Shown here one piece after another: positions 9,350-18,111 of a stretch of DNA of 43,107 bases; positions within the stretch are counted from its first letter, which is position 1, and the number at the start of each line of letters is the position of its first letter. A program made the translations under genes and the position numbers. The DNA is from Saccharicrinis sp. (GTDB lineage Bacteria; Bacteroidota; Bacteroidia; Bacteroidales; Marinilabiliaceae). Location of the stretch: positions 1 to 43,107 of the forward strand of contig JAGXIO010000231.1 in the NCBI GenBank assembly GCA_024635555.1, read 5' to 3'. Below the pieces are notes generated by a model, which saw only the letters and a program-made list of their open reading frames with translations, was not told the DNA's origin and did no database searches.

Positions 9350-10435
9350 TTATTTGTTTTCTGAAAATGCAATTTGTTCCATAATTTGTATATCATTGGT
9401 GACTCTATTCAACAATACACCAAAACAATCTTGGTTAATGAGTCTACTTTCACAACCAATAAACATCTCTTCTACAGGGAATTTGTGATTAAGATCAATA
9501 GTGAATTGATAAAAATTGGTGAGTAACTCACCCTTGGTATTTAAAAGAGGAACGTGTAAAATAACTGGATCGCCCATGATATCTGTCGAGTTAGGAATTA
9601 TCCATGGGCGACTTGAGGTAAGAACATCGGCATCACGTTTTATCGTAACATTTATATTGGGTATTCGTTTTTTATTGGTGTACCATTTATTGTTAACGGC
9701 ATCATAAGCATCGTAGGTTTCTTTTGCAGTTTTAACAACCTCTAAACTATCTAATGTTGAGGATAAAACATTTGTTGCTGCCTGGTTAAAAGGGAGCTTG
9801 GAATGCAGCGTTTTCATACCTATGTGTATGCCAAGTAAGTTTGAATAAACATCCTCAACCGAGAAACTCGAAAACCTTTCTGACAGTATTGGAATTGTTG
9901 ATACACCAAACCAAGTAGAAAGCTCGTGCCATAAGGAAAGATCGAAGGCTATTTTTCCAGCCAATAAAATGCAATCACTACTATCGAGGTTCGCAGGTAT
10001 GTTGAAATATAAATTCTTTCGTCCACCTTCGTTACCTAAAGGCAGAATCACCTCATCTTTTCCTCTACAATTTAAAATTTTGGTGTATAAATAGCGCGTC
10101 CAATCCAATTGATCTCGTAAGTGTGCAATATCGATAAATCCACCTTTATTGGTGTAAATAGTTCCAATACCTTCACGCTTATTACCCATGTAGTGATGTT
10201 CACCTAAATCGTCAATGCTAATTACCTGATCTATGGTAATAAATGGCAATCCCCATAGTTTTAGATCGTAACCAAAAGCACAACATGCTCTAATAATACG
10301 AGGAGGAGTTTTGCTTAAATCAACATCGTCATCCTGGGTTCTGTTGACACCAATAGCCATGGAATTGGCAGCAAAAGCCATTAATATAAAAAGTTTTATG
10401 CCATTTATTGATGATTTACGAACGGATAAATTCAT
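9350..10435 (-). CDS. DUF4056 domain-containing exported protein
   Basis: This 361-residue protein has an N-terminal hydrophobic signal region (residues about 12-28) followed by a mature domain I recognise as DUF4056. The segments LWGLPFITIDQVIS, GGFIDIAHLRDQLDWTRYLY and FDLSLWHELSTWFG are its marks. The conserved His-Glu in SLWHE and the Asp-Ile-Ala-His segment could be catalytic or metal ligands, but no function is established. It is the last gene of the leftward carotenoid operon, 13 bases after the TPR gene, so it probably acts on the cell surface or in the periplasm with the other late products. It might handle the pigment or its lipid. It is not a normal member of carotenoid clusters as far as I know. 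Confidence 0.72.
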   Translation of the reverse strand: MNLSVRKSSINGIKLFILMAFAANSMAIGVNRTQDDDVDLSKTPPRIIRACCAFGYDLKLWGLPFITIDQVISIDDLGEHHYMGNKREGIGTIYTNKGGFIDIAHLRDQLDWTRYLYTKILNCRGKDEVILPLGNEGGRKNLYFNIPANLDSSDCILLAGKIAFDLSLWHELSTWFGVSTIPILSERFSSFSVEDVYSNLLGIHIGMKTLHSKLPFNQAATNVLSSTLDSLEVVKTAKETYDAYDAVNNKWYTNKKRIPNINVTIKRDADVLTSSRPWIIPNSTDIMGDPVILHVPLLNTKGELLTNFYQFTIDLNHKFPVEEMFIGCESRLINQDCFGVLLNRVTNDIQIMEQIAFSENK

Positions 10436-10448
10436 AAGGGAGATCGCG

Positions 10449-11210
10449 TCAATTATTTAGGTTGTGTCGCTTTAGCATGTCAGGATAGAGCTCCTCTTCT
10501 ACCCACATAAAATTGGGGAATATGCGTATTATTTTTTCATAGCATAATTTTGCCTGTTGTATTTGATCTGTAGCTTCATATGCTTGGCCTAAAGCAGTTA
10601 AGGTGTTAATGTACATCCAATTATTTACAACCAGCTTTTGTTTTTCAAAGCTTTTAACTGCCCTTATGTAATATTCAATAGCTTCATTTTTATCACCACC
10701 AAAAGCGGATGGACAGTAATACATTGAGTTCCCTTTTTCGATATTGCCTTGAATGTTATCAGGATCAATTTCGAGTGCCTTATCGATATATTTAATGCTG
10801 CTCTTACCTAAATAAATTGCTTTTAAATTTGAGATGCCTATGGTAAATGCAATGTATGCCCCTCTGTAAGCATTTAGTGTTGCGTTTGTAGGCCATTTAT
10901 CTAATAGTTTGTCAATAATCCCTTCCGATTTATCTATGTATTCTTCAGCGACATCATATTTTTTAGCACCAATTAACCATGCTGTATAGCCGTAGTAATA
11001 ACTGATAAGCTCCAATTGTTCCTCTAAAATATTGGGGTTTGCATTTTTTTCGCAAGTATGCATTAATTCATACCACACATCCATTTTACCCCGAGAATAA
11101 GCTTTGTAAATAGGGTCGCGGTAGGGACTTTGAGAAAAACCCAATTGCATTGAAATCAACAAAGTGCTGAGTACAATTACGAATCTTGTAATATATTTCG
11201 GCCTTTCCAT
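10449..11210 (-). CDS. Exported TPR-repeat protein
   Basis: This 253-residue protein begins with a signal peptide (IVLSTLLISMQLGFSQS) and then carries about five degenerate tetratricopeptide helix pairs. The clearest are SSIKYIDKALEIDPDNIQ, EAIEYYIRAVKSFEKQK and YINTLTALGQAYEATDQIQQAK. Such repeats form a protein-binding superhelix; no enzyme motif is present. The ATG at 11210 lies 34 bases inside the preceding glycosyltransferase gene, which implies coupled translation and a shared role. I infer a periplasmic scaffold acting with the DUF4056 protein encoded next. A specific partner cannot be read from sequence. Confidence 0.75.
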   Translation of the reverse strand: MERPKYITRFVIVLSTLLISMQLGFSQSPYRDPIYKAYSRGKMDVWYELMHTCEKNANPNILEEQLELISYYYGYTAWLIGAKKYDVAEEYIDKSEGIIDKLLDKWPTNATLNAYRGAYIAFTIGISNLKAIYLGKSSIKYIDKALEIDPDNIQGNIEKGNSMYYCPSAFGGDKNEAIEYYIRAVKSFEKQKLVVNNWMYINTLTALGQAYEATDQIQQAKLCYEKIIRIFPNFMWVEEELYPDMLKRHNLNN

Positions 11211-12280
11211 ATTAATTTCTTCTGTTTGTTATTTATTAGTCCTTTAATTATTATTAAAAGAAATACAATGTGTTGTGGCAGGACTAATATTAGATTTTGA
11301 ACTACTGATTGTTGGCTCGCCAAAGCTACAAAAAAATGAATTGATACTATGCCAGCAACATATGCAGTTAACCACCATAAACCCATGTAGAAATAAATTA
11401 CAAAAGGAGCGATGGAAGTTAGAATTCCAAAAGAAATAGTTACTAAAATGCTATTCCCAAAAAATTGAAATATGTTTTTTGTGAATCCCTCAATGGCATC
11501 ATTTAGTCCAACATACATTCGGCACGAAATATCGTCGTCTCCTAATAGCGTATCGCTTGCAAAGCCTTGTTGTTTAAATAGCCTTATAATAGCGATGTCT
11601 TCTACCTGATGAGACTTGCATTTTTCATGCGGCCATACTTCCTTATACGTATCCGCCTTAAACATCATAAATTGCCCATTGGCTGCTGAAAAGGCTTTGT
11701 TCTTCGAGTTTCGAATAAGCAACAGTGGAAGTAAACTCAACAAAATCCAGTTCATTAGGGGTACAGAAACTTTTTCGCCTAAAGACTTAAAAATTTGCTT
11801 TGGAAATATCGATAGTAAGTGAAGTTCATGTTTTTGAAGATGGCTAATACTACGTTCAAGTAAGTCATTTTTAACGCTTACGTCGGCATCTAAAAAGAGC
11901 AATATATTACCAGTAGCTGCTTGCGATAGTTGGTGGCATGCATAATTCTTCCCTAACCATCCCTGTGCAAGTGCATTGCCATTTATGAGTTTAATATTAG
12001 GTTTAAGTGTGGTCCATTGCTTGATGATGCTTTCGGTTTTATCCGTTGAATGGTCGTTGTAGACTATGATTTCAAGCTTACTGTATTCAAATTTTGCCAA
12101 TTGCTCCAGTAAAGATCCAATGTTTTCTTCCTCATTTCGAGCGGGTATTAAAATTGAAACATCTGGTTGTTTAACTAATGGAGACACCTTTGGTAAATAG
12201 GCAAACGAAAGGTAATTAACCAAAGCTATAAGCCATCGGATAAAAAGCAGGCATATTAAAAAATAACAGACATAAATCAT
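11177..12280 (-). CDS. GT2 glycosyltransferase, likely carotenoid glycosyltransferase (CruG/CrtQ-like)
   Basis: This 367-residue family 2 glycosyltransferase has an N-terminal membrane helix, the nucleotide-sugar site DVSILIPARNEEENIGSLL, the metal-binding motif LLFLDADVSV, the acceptor-side motif SHQVEDIAIIRLFK, and three or four C-terminal helices. Length and layout match CruG and staphylococcal CrtQ, which add a sugar to a carotenoid hydroxyl or carboxyl group. Its place directly after cruF and an acyltransferase supports that role; the sugar is unknown. The open frame starts earlier at 12304, but the ATG at 12280 overlaps the acyltransferase stop as ATGA and is the better start. Other lipid glycosylations remain possible. 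Confidence 0.78.
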   Translation of the reverse strand: MIYVCYFLICLLFIRWLIALVNYLSFAYLPKVSPLVKQPDVSILIPARNEEENIGSLLEQLAKFEYSKLEIIVYNDHSTDKTESIIKQWTTLKPNIKLINGNALAQGWLGKNYACHQLSQAATGNILLFLDADVSVKNDLLERSISHLQKHELHLLSIFPKQIFKSLGEKVSVPLMNWILLSLLPLLLIRNSKNKAFSAANGQFMMFKADTYKEVWPHEKCKSHQVEDIAIIRLFKQQGFASDTLLGDDDISCRMYVGLNDAIEGFTKNIFQFFGNSILVTISFGILTSIAPFVIYFYMGLWWLTAYVAGIVSIHFFVALASQQSVVQNLILVLPQHIVFLLIIIKGLINNKQKKLIWKGRNILQDS

Positions 12281-12897
12281 CTCACACCTTGTTTTGTAAA
12301 ACACTCTTTGGCAAAATTATTAAATTCTCTTTCTACATCGTCGGCATTTGTATCTGTGTTTATAGTCTGCGTTTCGTAATATGCACTTATCTCGGGCCTA
12401 AGTTTTGTTCCATAATCAATAAGATTAACATTAAATACCAATTGATAATCGGTTTTCATATTTTTCAAAATATGTGACAGTAAGCCTTTTTCAAAAGTAA
12501 ACTCTCGGGTGTAAATACTCTTGATTCTACCTTGTGGAAAAAACAGAAAAAGGTTCTCTTTATCTTGTAACAACTCAACCGCGTATTCAAGACTCTCCAA
12601 ACTAGAACGCTTACCTTTGCTAATTGAACTGGCCCCTATTTTAGTTAACACCATGTTTTTACTCAACTCATTTTCGAGCATCATAAAATTAAATCGTCGT
12701 TTAAATACCTGTAGGTTTAGTAAAATTTGAATAAAGCCATCGTAAAATGAGAAATGATTACTGATCAGAAGAATAGGAAGCTCCTTTTCTTCGTATTGGC
12801 CTATGTATTTAACATTACTAAAAAAAAAGCCTACCAAAAACTTAGTATAGTAGTGAGAAAATTTTATCCAGTATTTATTATAATTGGCACGTATCAT
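12277..12897 (-). CDS. PlsC-like acyltransferase, probably acting on the carotenoid glycoside
   Basis: This 206-residue protein belongs to the lysophosphatidate acyltransferase fold. It shows the catalytic HX4D motif in SNHFSFYDG, followed by the substrate motif FPQGR in place of the more usual FPEGT, and a short hydrophobic N-terminal part that would seat it at the membrane. At about 200 residues it is near the short end of the family. It lies between cruF and the glycosyltransferase and shares an ATGA overlap with the latter. By analogy with staphyloxanthin, where an acyltransferase esterifies the sugar, I infer that it adds a fatty acid to the sugar of the pigment. It could instead be a phospholipid enzyme carried along. 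Confidence 0.75.
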   Translation of the reverse strand: MIRANYNKYWIKFSHYYTKFLVGFFFSNVKYIGQYEEKELPILLISNHFSFYDGFIQILLNLQVFKRRFNFMMLENELSKNMVLTKIGASSISKGKRSSLESLEYAVELLQDKENLFLFFPQGRIKSIYTREFTFEKGLLSHILKNMKTDYQLVFNVNLIDYGTKLRPEISAYYETQTINTDTNADDVEREFNNFAKECFTKQGVR

Positions 12898-12898
12898 T

Positions 12899-13552
12899 TT
12901 AAAAAATTAGATGGTGAACTACAATAATTATAAAAAATCCTAATTGGCTAAAAAATAGCCATCGAGCATGTCTGTTACGCGTATTAATCTTAAATTTTTG
13001 CATAGTCCAGTTGAAAAACAAAGCCAATAAAAACCACACCACATAGTTATTTATGGGCGGCTCGTTTTTATGAAACACCCACATGTCCATTAAGGGAGCT
13101 GCTATTTCCAGTACAATATCATATAGTACCATCAGTGATGCGGCACCTACTATTATAAAAATGTTTTTTGAGGTGTATTCAGAAATAATACTATTTGAAG
13201 CATATACTAAAAAACACCAATTAAGACCAATGATAACTGGTACGCCAGCTATTTTAATGCCAAGGCCTTTTCCATACTCATATACACCAAATAATTTACC
13301 CGTTGCCACCCCAATAATTTCAGCAATAATACTCAGCACAAAAATACTTGCTAAAACCGCAATCGTTTTTGCATCCCACTTTTTATGATGCGAAAATATT
13401 GCCACAGCTACTACAACCAATGAGAAAGGTGTAATTAGTTTAAACAGATTTTGGGTGAGAGGAGCAAAATACAAAGCCAACCCCCCACAGTAAAAAACTA
13501 CGAAAGTTATTGGAAGTCCCTCATTAACTAAGTATTTAAGTGTCCGGCTCAT
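12899..13552 (-). CDS. cruF: Carotenoid 1',2'-hydratase (CruF family)
   Basis: This 217-residue membrane protein has six or seven helices and belongs to the Carot_biosynth (DUF422) family. The signature FGVYEYGKGLGIKIAGVP followed by IGLNWCFLVYAS is plain. CruF adds water across the terminal 1',2' double bond of an acyclic carotenoid end, creating the tertiary hydroxyl that CrtD substrates carry and that can later be glycosylated. The gene starts at the base after the crtD stop codon and ends one base before the acyltransferase ATG, so it is part of one message. The related bisanhydrobacterioruberin hydratases of C50 pathways share this family, but no C50 elongase gene is present. Confidence 0.85.
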   Translation of the reverse strand: MSRTLKYLVNEGLPITFVVFYCGGLALYFAPLTQNLFKLITPFSLVVVAVAIFSHHKKWDAKTIAVLASIFVLSIIAEIIGVATGKLFGVYEYGKGLGIKIAGVPVIIGLNWCFLVYASNSIISEYTSKNIFIIVGAASLMVLYDIVLEIAAPLMDMWVFHKNEPPINNYVVWFLLALFFNWTMQKFKINTRNRHARWLFFSQLGFFIIIVVHHLIF

Positions 13553-15013
13553 CTATTTTGCAGGTATTTCATTATCAACAATTTTAGCACTCGCTAAACA
13601 GAGTGGTATTCCACCACCAGGGTGAACACTTCCACCAACAAAATACAAGTTCTTTACGCTATTAAGAAAGTTTGGATGTCGTAAAAACGCAGAGAACATG
13701 GAGTTAGAAGAATTGCCATATAGCGCTCCCCCTTTACTAAGCGTATTTTGCTCAATAGTTAATGGTGAAGCAATCTTCTCGTGTTCAATATAGTCTTCAA
13801 TATTTGTATGAAGAGATTTATTAATTTTATTAATGATATTTTGTCGGGTAGTTCGTATCAGTTCATCCCAATTTTCCTTACTATTGGATGGTGCATTCAC
13901 CATTACAAACCAGTTTTCGCAATTTGCGGGAGCATCATTTTTTACCAATTTTGAACTCACGAAAATATAAACTGTAGGATCGTTAAAGATGGTTTTTTCT
14001 TGAAATAGCTTATTAAACTCTTCTTTGTAATCACCACCGAAAAGGATGTTATGTAAATCTAGTTCTGGAAACTCTTTGTTTACACCCCAATAAAATACCA
14101 ATGCCGATGATGAAGGTTCTAAACGATTGAATCGCTTTTTATGTGGGTGATCCATCAAGTTATTAACCACGTAGTTGATATCTGAGTCTGATATTATTTT
14201 ATCGAAAGCCAATGCCTTGTCTCCAACTTTTATCCCAACAGCCTTTTTGTTTTTAATATCGATGGATGTAACTAATGAATTGAAGTTAAAAGTGACCCCT
14301 TTTTTTAGCGCAAGCTCGTAAATGTTCTTTACTATGGAATACATTCCTTGCGCTGGGAAATAGGCTCCTAAATTATTTTCGAGATGTGCTATAACATTTA
14401 GCGTAGCAGGTGCTTTATATGGATTGGAGCCATTGTAAGTGGCATACCTATCAAACAATTGAATAAGTAATGGGCTTTTAAAATTGTCTATGTTATCACC
14501 ATGCATGGTTTTGTAAAAGCGAATCTTATTAACCTGCAATAGAGATTTTAAAACCGAAAACTTCAATAAATTCTTGGCTTTGTGCAAGGAGTTAAAGAGG
14601 AATATATCGGCAGTGATTTTATATATTAATGAAGCCTTCTTTAAATATTTGGAGATATTCGACGGATCTTCGCCCAGCTTTTGAACGCATTCGTTGGTAA
14701 ATTTTTTCTGATCCGACCAAGCCACAAGATTTTCTCCGCTGTTGTAGAAATACTTACAGAGTACTTCTAGCTTATGGTAAGCAAAAGCTGATGGAACAGT
14801 TTCACCCGATGCAGTATAAAGGTCTTCCACTAATTCTGGCAAGGTAAATAAGGAAGGGCCAGTATCAAATCGGTATCCTTCCAAATTTATTTCGCTCATC
14901 TTTCCACCAGGAGAGGCATTTTTTTCAAAAACAGTTACTTCATGTCCCTTGGCTGCTAATCTGCAAGCTGTAGCTATGCCACCAATTCCCGAACCAATCA
15001 CTGCAATCTTCAT
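13553..15013 (-). CDS. crtD: 1-hydroxycarotenoid 3,4-desaturase (CrtD-like)
   Basis: This 486-residue CrtI-family oxidoreductase has the N-terminal FAD site IGSGIGGIATACRL followed by VFEKNASPGGK, the substrate-side RFDTGPSLFTLPEL, and the C-terminal FAD site FVGGSVHPGGGIPLCLASAK. The wording GGSVHPGGGIPLCL is characteristic of CrtD rather than of phytoene desaturase, and the next gene is cruF, whose 1'-hydroxy product is the CrtD substrate. It would introduce the 3',4' double bond and lengthen the chromophore. It overlaps the lycopene cyclase gene by four bases (ATGA). Desaturase specificity is hard to fix from sequence, so the role rests partly on context. Confidence 0.8.
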   Translation of the reverse strand: MKIAVIGSGIGGIATACRLAAKGHEVTVFEKNASPGGKMSEINLEGYRFDTGPSLFTLPELVEDLYTASGETVPSAFAYHKLEVLCKYFYNSGENLVAWSDQKKFTNECVQKLGEDPSNISKYLKKASLIYKITADIFLFNSLHKAKNLLKFSVLKSLLQVNKIRFYKTMHGDNIDNFKSPLLIQLFDRYATYNGSNPYKAPATLNVIAHLENNLGAYFPAQGMYSIVKNIYELALKKGVTFNFNSLVTSIDIKNKKAVGIKVGDKALAFDKIISDSDINYVVNNLMDHPHKKRFNRLEPSSSALVFYWGVNKEFPELDLHNILFGGDYKEEFNKLFQEKTIFNDPTVYIFVSSKLVKNDAPANCENWFVMVNAPSNSKENWDELIRTTRQNIINKINKSLHTNIEDYIEHEKIASPLTIEQNTLSKGGALYGNSSNSMFSAFLRHPNFLNSVKNLYFVGGSVHPGGGIPLCLASAKIVDNEIPAK

Positions 15014-15708
15014 ACGATTTTATTTTTTTTTGACCTCTTTTCAAAAATATGAGTGAGTACCAAAGGTGATAAAAGCAAGGAGAAATTATAAAATATATCT
15101 TCAAGGGGAATTGAAAAAAAACGAATACCCATAAATTCTTTGGGGTTATAATCGAACACAGCTTGTTCTATTCCGGTACCAGTTAAAATCCCATTAATAA
15201 TAAAAAATGGGATGAGTAATATTGGATAGATAACTAAATAGTATTGTACTACTTCTCTTGCAAAATAATAACTGAATAAAAGTATTGCCGCCAACATAAG
15301 AAAGTTAACAAAAGTATAAGTAAGGTTGTAATTTAATAATGCAACAATAAGTGATACTACTACTATTATAAAAGTTAAAACCTTTGTCAATTGCTCATTT
15401 AGCTTGAATTTTGGGAAATGAAATTGAACTGCGTAAAACGAGAAGGCACAGGCATAGGGTATGACTATAAAAAACAGGTATTCTTCCAACGGAAGCTTGT
15501 TGATGTAGATGCCGGAATTATACATTGGGTTAAAGAACCAACAGCCCATATGGGTAAAGATGATATCCCAAACTACAAAAATAATCATCGTTATGAATAT
15601 TGCTGGAAGTAGGTATTTCCAACGCCTATATAACCTAAGATTTTTCTCGAAACTTAATGCAAGAGGGCCTGCTAGCGAAATAATAAGTATAATTAAATAG
15701 AGGGACAT
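15010..15708 (-). CDS. Fused CrtYcd-type lycopene cyclase
   Basis: This 232-residue membrane protein has about six helices and is built of two similar halves. Each half carries the lycopene cyclase domain motif: PLEEYLFF about residue 80 and PLEDIFYNF near the end. In some Gram-positive bacteria the halves are separate subunits (CrtYc and CrtYd); here they are fused, as in archaeal and other Bacteroidota enzymes. It would close a beta-ring on one or both ends of lycopene. With CruF acting on the other end, a monocyclic product is likely. An ATG at 15729 is also in frame, but the ATG at 15708 (MSLYLIILII) gives the usual family N-terminus. Confidence 0.82.
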   Translation of the reverse strand: MSLYLIILIISLAGPLALSFEKNLRLYRRWKYLLPAIFITMIIFVVWDIIFTHMGCWFFNPMYNSGIYINKLPLEEYLFFIVIPYACAFSFYAVQFHFPKFKLNEQLTKVLTFIIVVVSLIVALLNYNLTYTFVNFLMLAAILLFSYYFAREVVQYYLVIYPILLIPFFIINGILTGTGIEQAVFDYNPKEFMGIRFFSIPLEDIFYNFSLLLSPLVLTHIFEKRSKKNKIV

Positions 15709-15807
15709 AAATTGTGATTTGAATAGCATTTTAGCTGATACTAGGCCATATTGTCGTGAGTTTTATTCCACTACACCATAATTGACTTGGTAACTTCCTC
15801 TAATACA

Positions 15808-16644
15808 CTATGCCAGTTTAAGTTTATTGGTGATGAAAATAGAGATCAATGTCCAAATCTTGACCCTATTTTGGACGCGGATTCGCTCATTCAATAACCT
15901 CTTTACTGGGGTGCGCCCTATCTTGGTTGTTAATTTACTGTAATAAACATATGCTGCATAAACTCCGTTTTTCGAACTGTAAGGCAATTGTTTGATGCCC
16001 TTTAAAGCAACGCTGAAATCTTCGTTTATATCTTCGATAATTTTTTTCTTAATATCTTCGGTTAGTTCCTTACCTCTTAGTATTGGGAAATAAATACGCT
16101 GTAATTGATTGATGTCCTTATTAATATCGCGTAAAAAATTTACTTTCTGAAAAGCAGAACCTAAACGCATAGCGGCAGGTTTTAAAGCCTGATAACGTTC
16201 TTCATCTCCATTAACAAAAACCTTAAGGCACATAAGACCAACTACATCAGCCGATCCATAAATGTATGTTTTGATCTCCTCGTTGTTAAACTCTTTCTTT
16301 GATAAATCGCTGTGCATGCTTTTTAAGAAAGCTTGTATTAGTTCATCGTCAATGTTGTATTTATGAACCGTTAACTGAAAAGAGTTGAGTATCGGATTTA
16401 GACTTATGCCGTGATTATATGCCCGATAGTAATCTTCTTCAAAATTTGAAAATAAAACGGTTTTATCGTAATCGTGAAATGTGTCGACAATCTCATCAGC
16501 AAAACGCACAAAACCATAAATGCTAAAAATGCTATTTCTAATAGATTTATCAAATAGTTTAATACCCATTGAAAATGAAGTGCTATAATCTTGTGTAACA
16601 ATTTTACTGCACTTAAACGAAACATGATCAAATAATTCCTTCAT
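15808..16644 (-). CDS. crtB: Phytoene synthase
   Basis: This 278-residue enzyme of the squalene/phytoene synthase family joins two geranylgeranyl diphosphates head to head. Both aspartate-rich motifs are visible, DEIVD (residues 50-54) and DINKD (173-177), as are the conserved YGSADVVGLMCLKVF and RLGSAFQKVNFLRD segments. It starts immediately after the crtI stop codon (TAAATG), so the two are translated from one message. A 99-base gap then separates it from the lycopene cyclase start. No geranylgeranyl diphosphate synthase gene lies in the window, so its substrate must come from an enzyme encoded elsewhere. Confidence 0.93.
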   Translation of the reverse strand: MKELFDHVSFKCSKIVTQDYSTSFSMGIKLFDKSIRNSIFSIYGFVRFADEIVDTFHDYDKTVLFSNFEEDYYRAYNHGISLNPILNSFQLTVHKYNIDDELIQAFLKSMHSDLSKKEFNNEEIKTYIYGSADVVGLMCLKVFVNGDEERYQALKPAAMRLGSAFQKVNFLRDINKDINQLQRIYFPILRGKELTEDIKKKIIEDINEDFSVALKGIKQLPYSSKNGVYAAYVYYSKLTTKIGRTPVKRLLNERIRVQNRVKIWTLISIFITNKLKLA

Positions 16645-18111
16645 TTACTGCTTCTTTAACTTTTTAAGAGTAAGATTTGCAGCAATCTTACCGGATATAA
16701 TTGTTGTTGGAACTCCTGGGCCAGGCACAGTGAGTTGTCCAGTATATATTAAGTTTTTCACCTTTTTATTTTCCATTTTAGGTTTTAAAAAGGCCGTCTG
16801 CATTAGCGTATTAGCTAACCCATAGGCATTACCTTTGTAGGCGTTAAAACTAAATACAAAATCGCTAACGCAGAATGATTTTTTGAAAAGAATATCATCG
16901 CTCAAGCGCTGACCGGAGATTCTTTCCATACGCTTGATTATCTGATTGAAATAGTCTTCGCGAATAGCATCCGTATCTTCTAATCCGGGAGCCAATGGAA
17001 TTAAAAACACACCCGCTTCTTTTCCTTCGGGAGCCATTGTATCATCAGTTATACTAGGAAAGCTTGTGTAAAACAATGGATCTTTAGGCCATGAAGGTTC
17101 GCTATAGATGGTATTAATATGATTATCGAAATTAGTATCGAAAAACAATGTATGATGATTTACATTTTTCAACTTTTTATTGATCCCAACGAAAAACAAT
17201 AATGCAGAAGGGGCAAATGTTTTTTTCTCCCAATACTTTTCGTTGTAGTTTTTGTATTGAGGGTCTAATAATGTTTCAGTATGATGATAGTCAGCACCTG
17301 ATATAATAGAATCAAATGCTAAAAACTCTTTATTTATAATTAAACCTTTGGCCGTATTTTTATCAACTTCAATTTTTTCTACTGCTGCATTGGTTTGTAT
17401 TTTTACGCCTAATTCATTCGCCAGTTTACTAATGCCCTCAATAACCTTGTAGAAACCACCTTTTGGATGCCAAGTTCCCAAAATCATATCGGCATAATTC
17501 ATAAAACAATAGAACGTAGGAATGTTTTGTGGTTTTGCGCCTAAAAAGATTACCGGAAATTCGAGTATCTTAATTAAGCGCGGACTTTTAACATGCTTAC
17601 GTATCGTTTTACTAATCGATTTGGTGAACTCTCCCAAACGAGTCATTGTCGCAAAAGTAACTAACTCAAAAGGCGACTTGCCCGGGCGATAGATAACTTT
17701 ATCCATTGCAGCCTTGTAATTGAACTCTGCCATGGAAAGAAACTTTTTAAGGAACTTGCTACTGCCAGGTTCTTCATTCTCAAAAGCCTTAAATAGTTTA
17801 TCGAGGCTTACAGATATATCTAAAGAATCGTCTTTTTCGAAATAGACTTTATAGCCGGGGTCAAGCCTTGCGATTTCATAATAATCGGATGTCTTGCGAT
17901 CAAAATCAGCAAAGAAGCGATCAAATACATCAGGCATCCAATAAAATGTAGGGCCTGTATCAAAGGTGAATCCATCTTTTTTAAATTGGCTGGCCCTTCC
18001 TCCAATAGCCTCGTTTTTTTCGAATATTGTGACATCATTGCCTGCTTGTGCTAAATAACACGCGGCTGATAAACTCGAAAATCCAGAACCTATAATAGCA
18101 ATTTTTTTCAT
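16645..18111 (-). CDS. crtI: Phytoene desaturase
   Basis: This 488-residue FAD-dependent desaturase converts phytoene stepwise to lycopene. The N-terminal dinucleotide site reads IIGSGFSSLSAACYLAQAG with VTIFEK, followed by FDTGPTFYWMPDVF. The C-terminal signature is NLIYTGQLTVPGPGVPTTII, which is typical of CrtI and differs from the GGSVHPGGG form in the paralogue at 13553. It is the first gene of the nine-gene leftward operon, and its stop codon abuts crtB. In this operon it and the crtD-like protein are the only two CrtI-family members, which gives a clear division of labour. Confidence 0.92.
   Translation of the reverse strand: MKKIAIIGSGFSSLSAACYLAQAGNDVTIFEKNEAIGGRASQFKKDGFTFDTGPTFYWMPDVFDRFFADFDRKTSDYYEIARLDPGYKVYFEKDDSLDISVSLDKLFKAFENEEPGSSKFLKKFLSMAEFNYKAAMDKVIYRPGKSPFELVTFATMTRLGEFTKSISKTIRKHVKSPRLIKILEFPVIFLGAKPQNIPTFYCFMNYADMILGTWHPKGGFYKVIEGISKLANELGVKIQTNAAVEKIEVDKNTAKGLIINKEFLAFDSIISGADYHHTETLLDPQYKNYNEKYWEKKTFAPSALLFFVGINKKLKNVNHHTLFFDTNFDNHINTIYSEPSWPKDPLFYTSFPSITDDTMAPEGKEAGVFLIPLAPGLEDTDAIREDYFNQIIKRMERISGQRLSDDILFKKSFCVSDFVFSFNAYKGNAYGLANTLMQTAFLKPKMENKKVKNLIYTGQLTVPGPGVPTTIISGKIAANLTLKKLKKQ

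Noticed and set aside
13553-18111. C50 carotenoid pathway, suggested by the CruF-family and CrtYcd-type genes
   Set aside because: C50 synthesis needs a lycopene elongase of the UbiA family, and none is in the operon. CrtD and GT2 genes fit a C40 product better.
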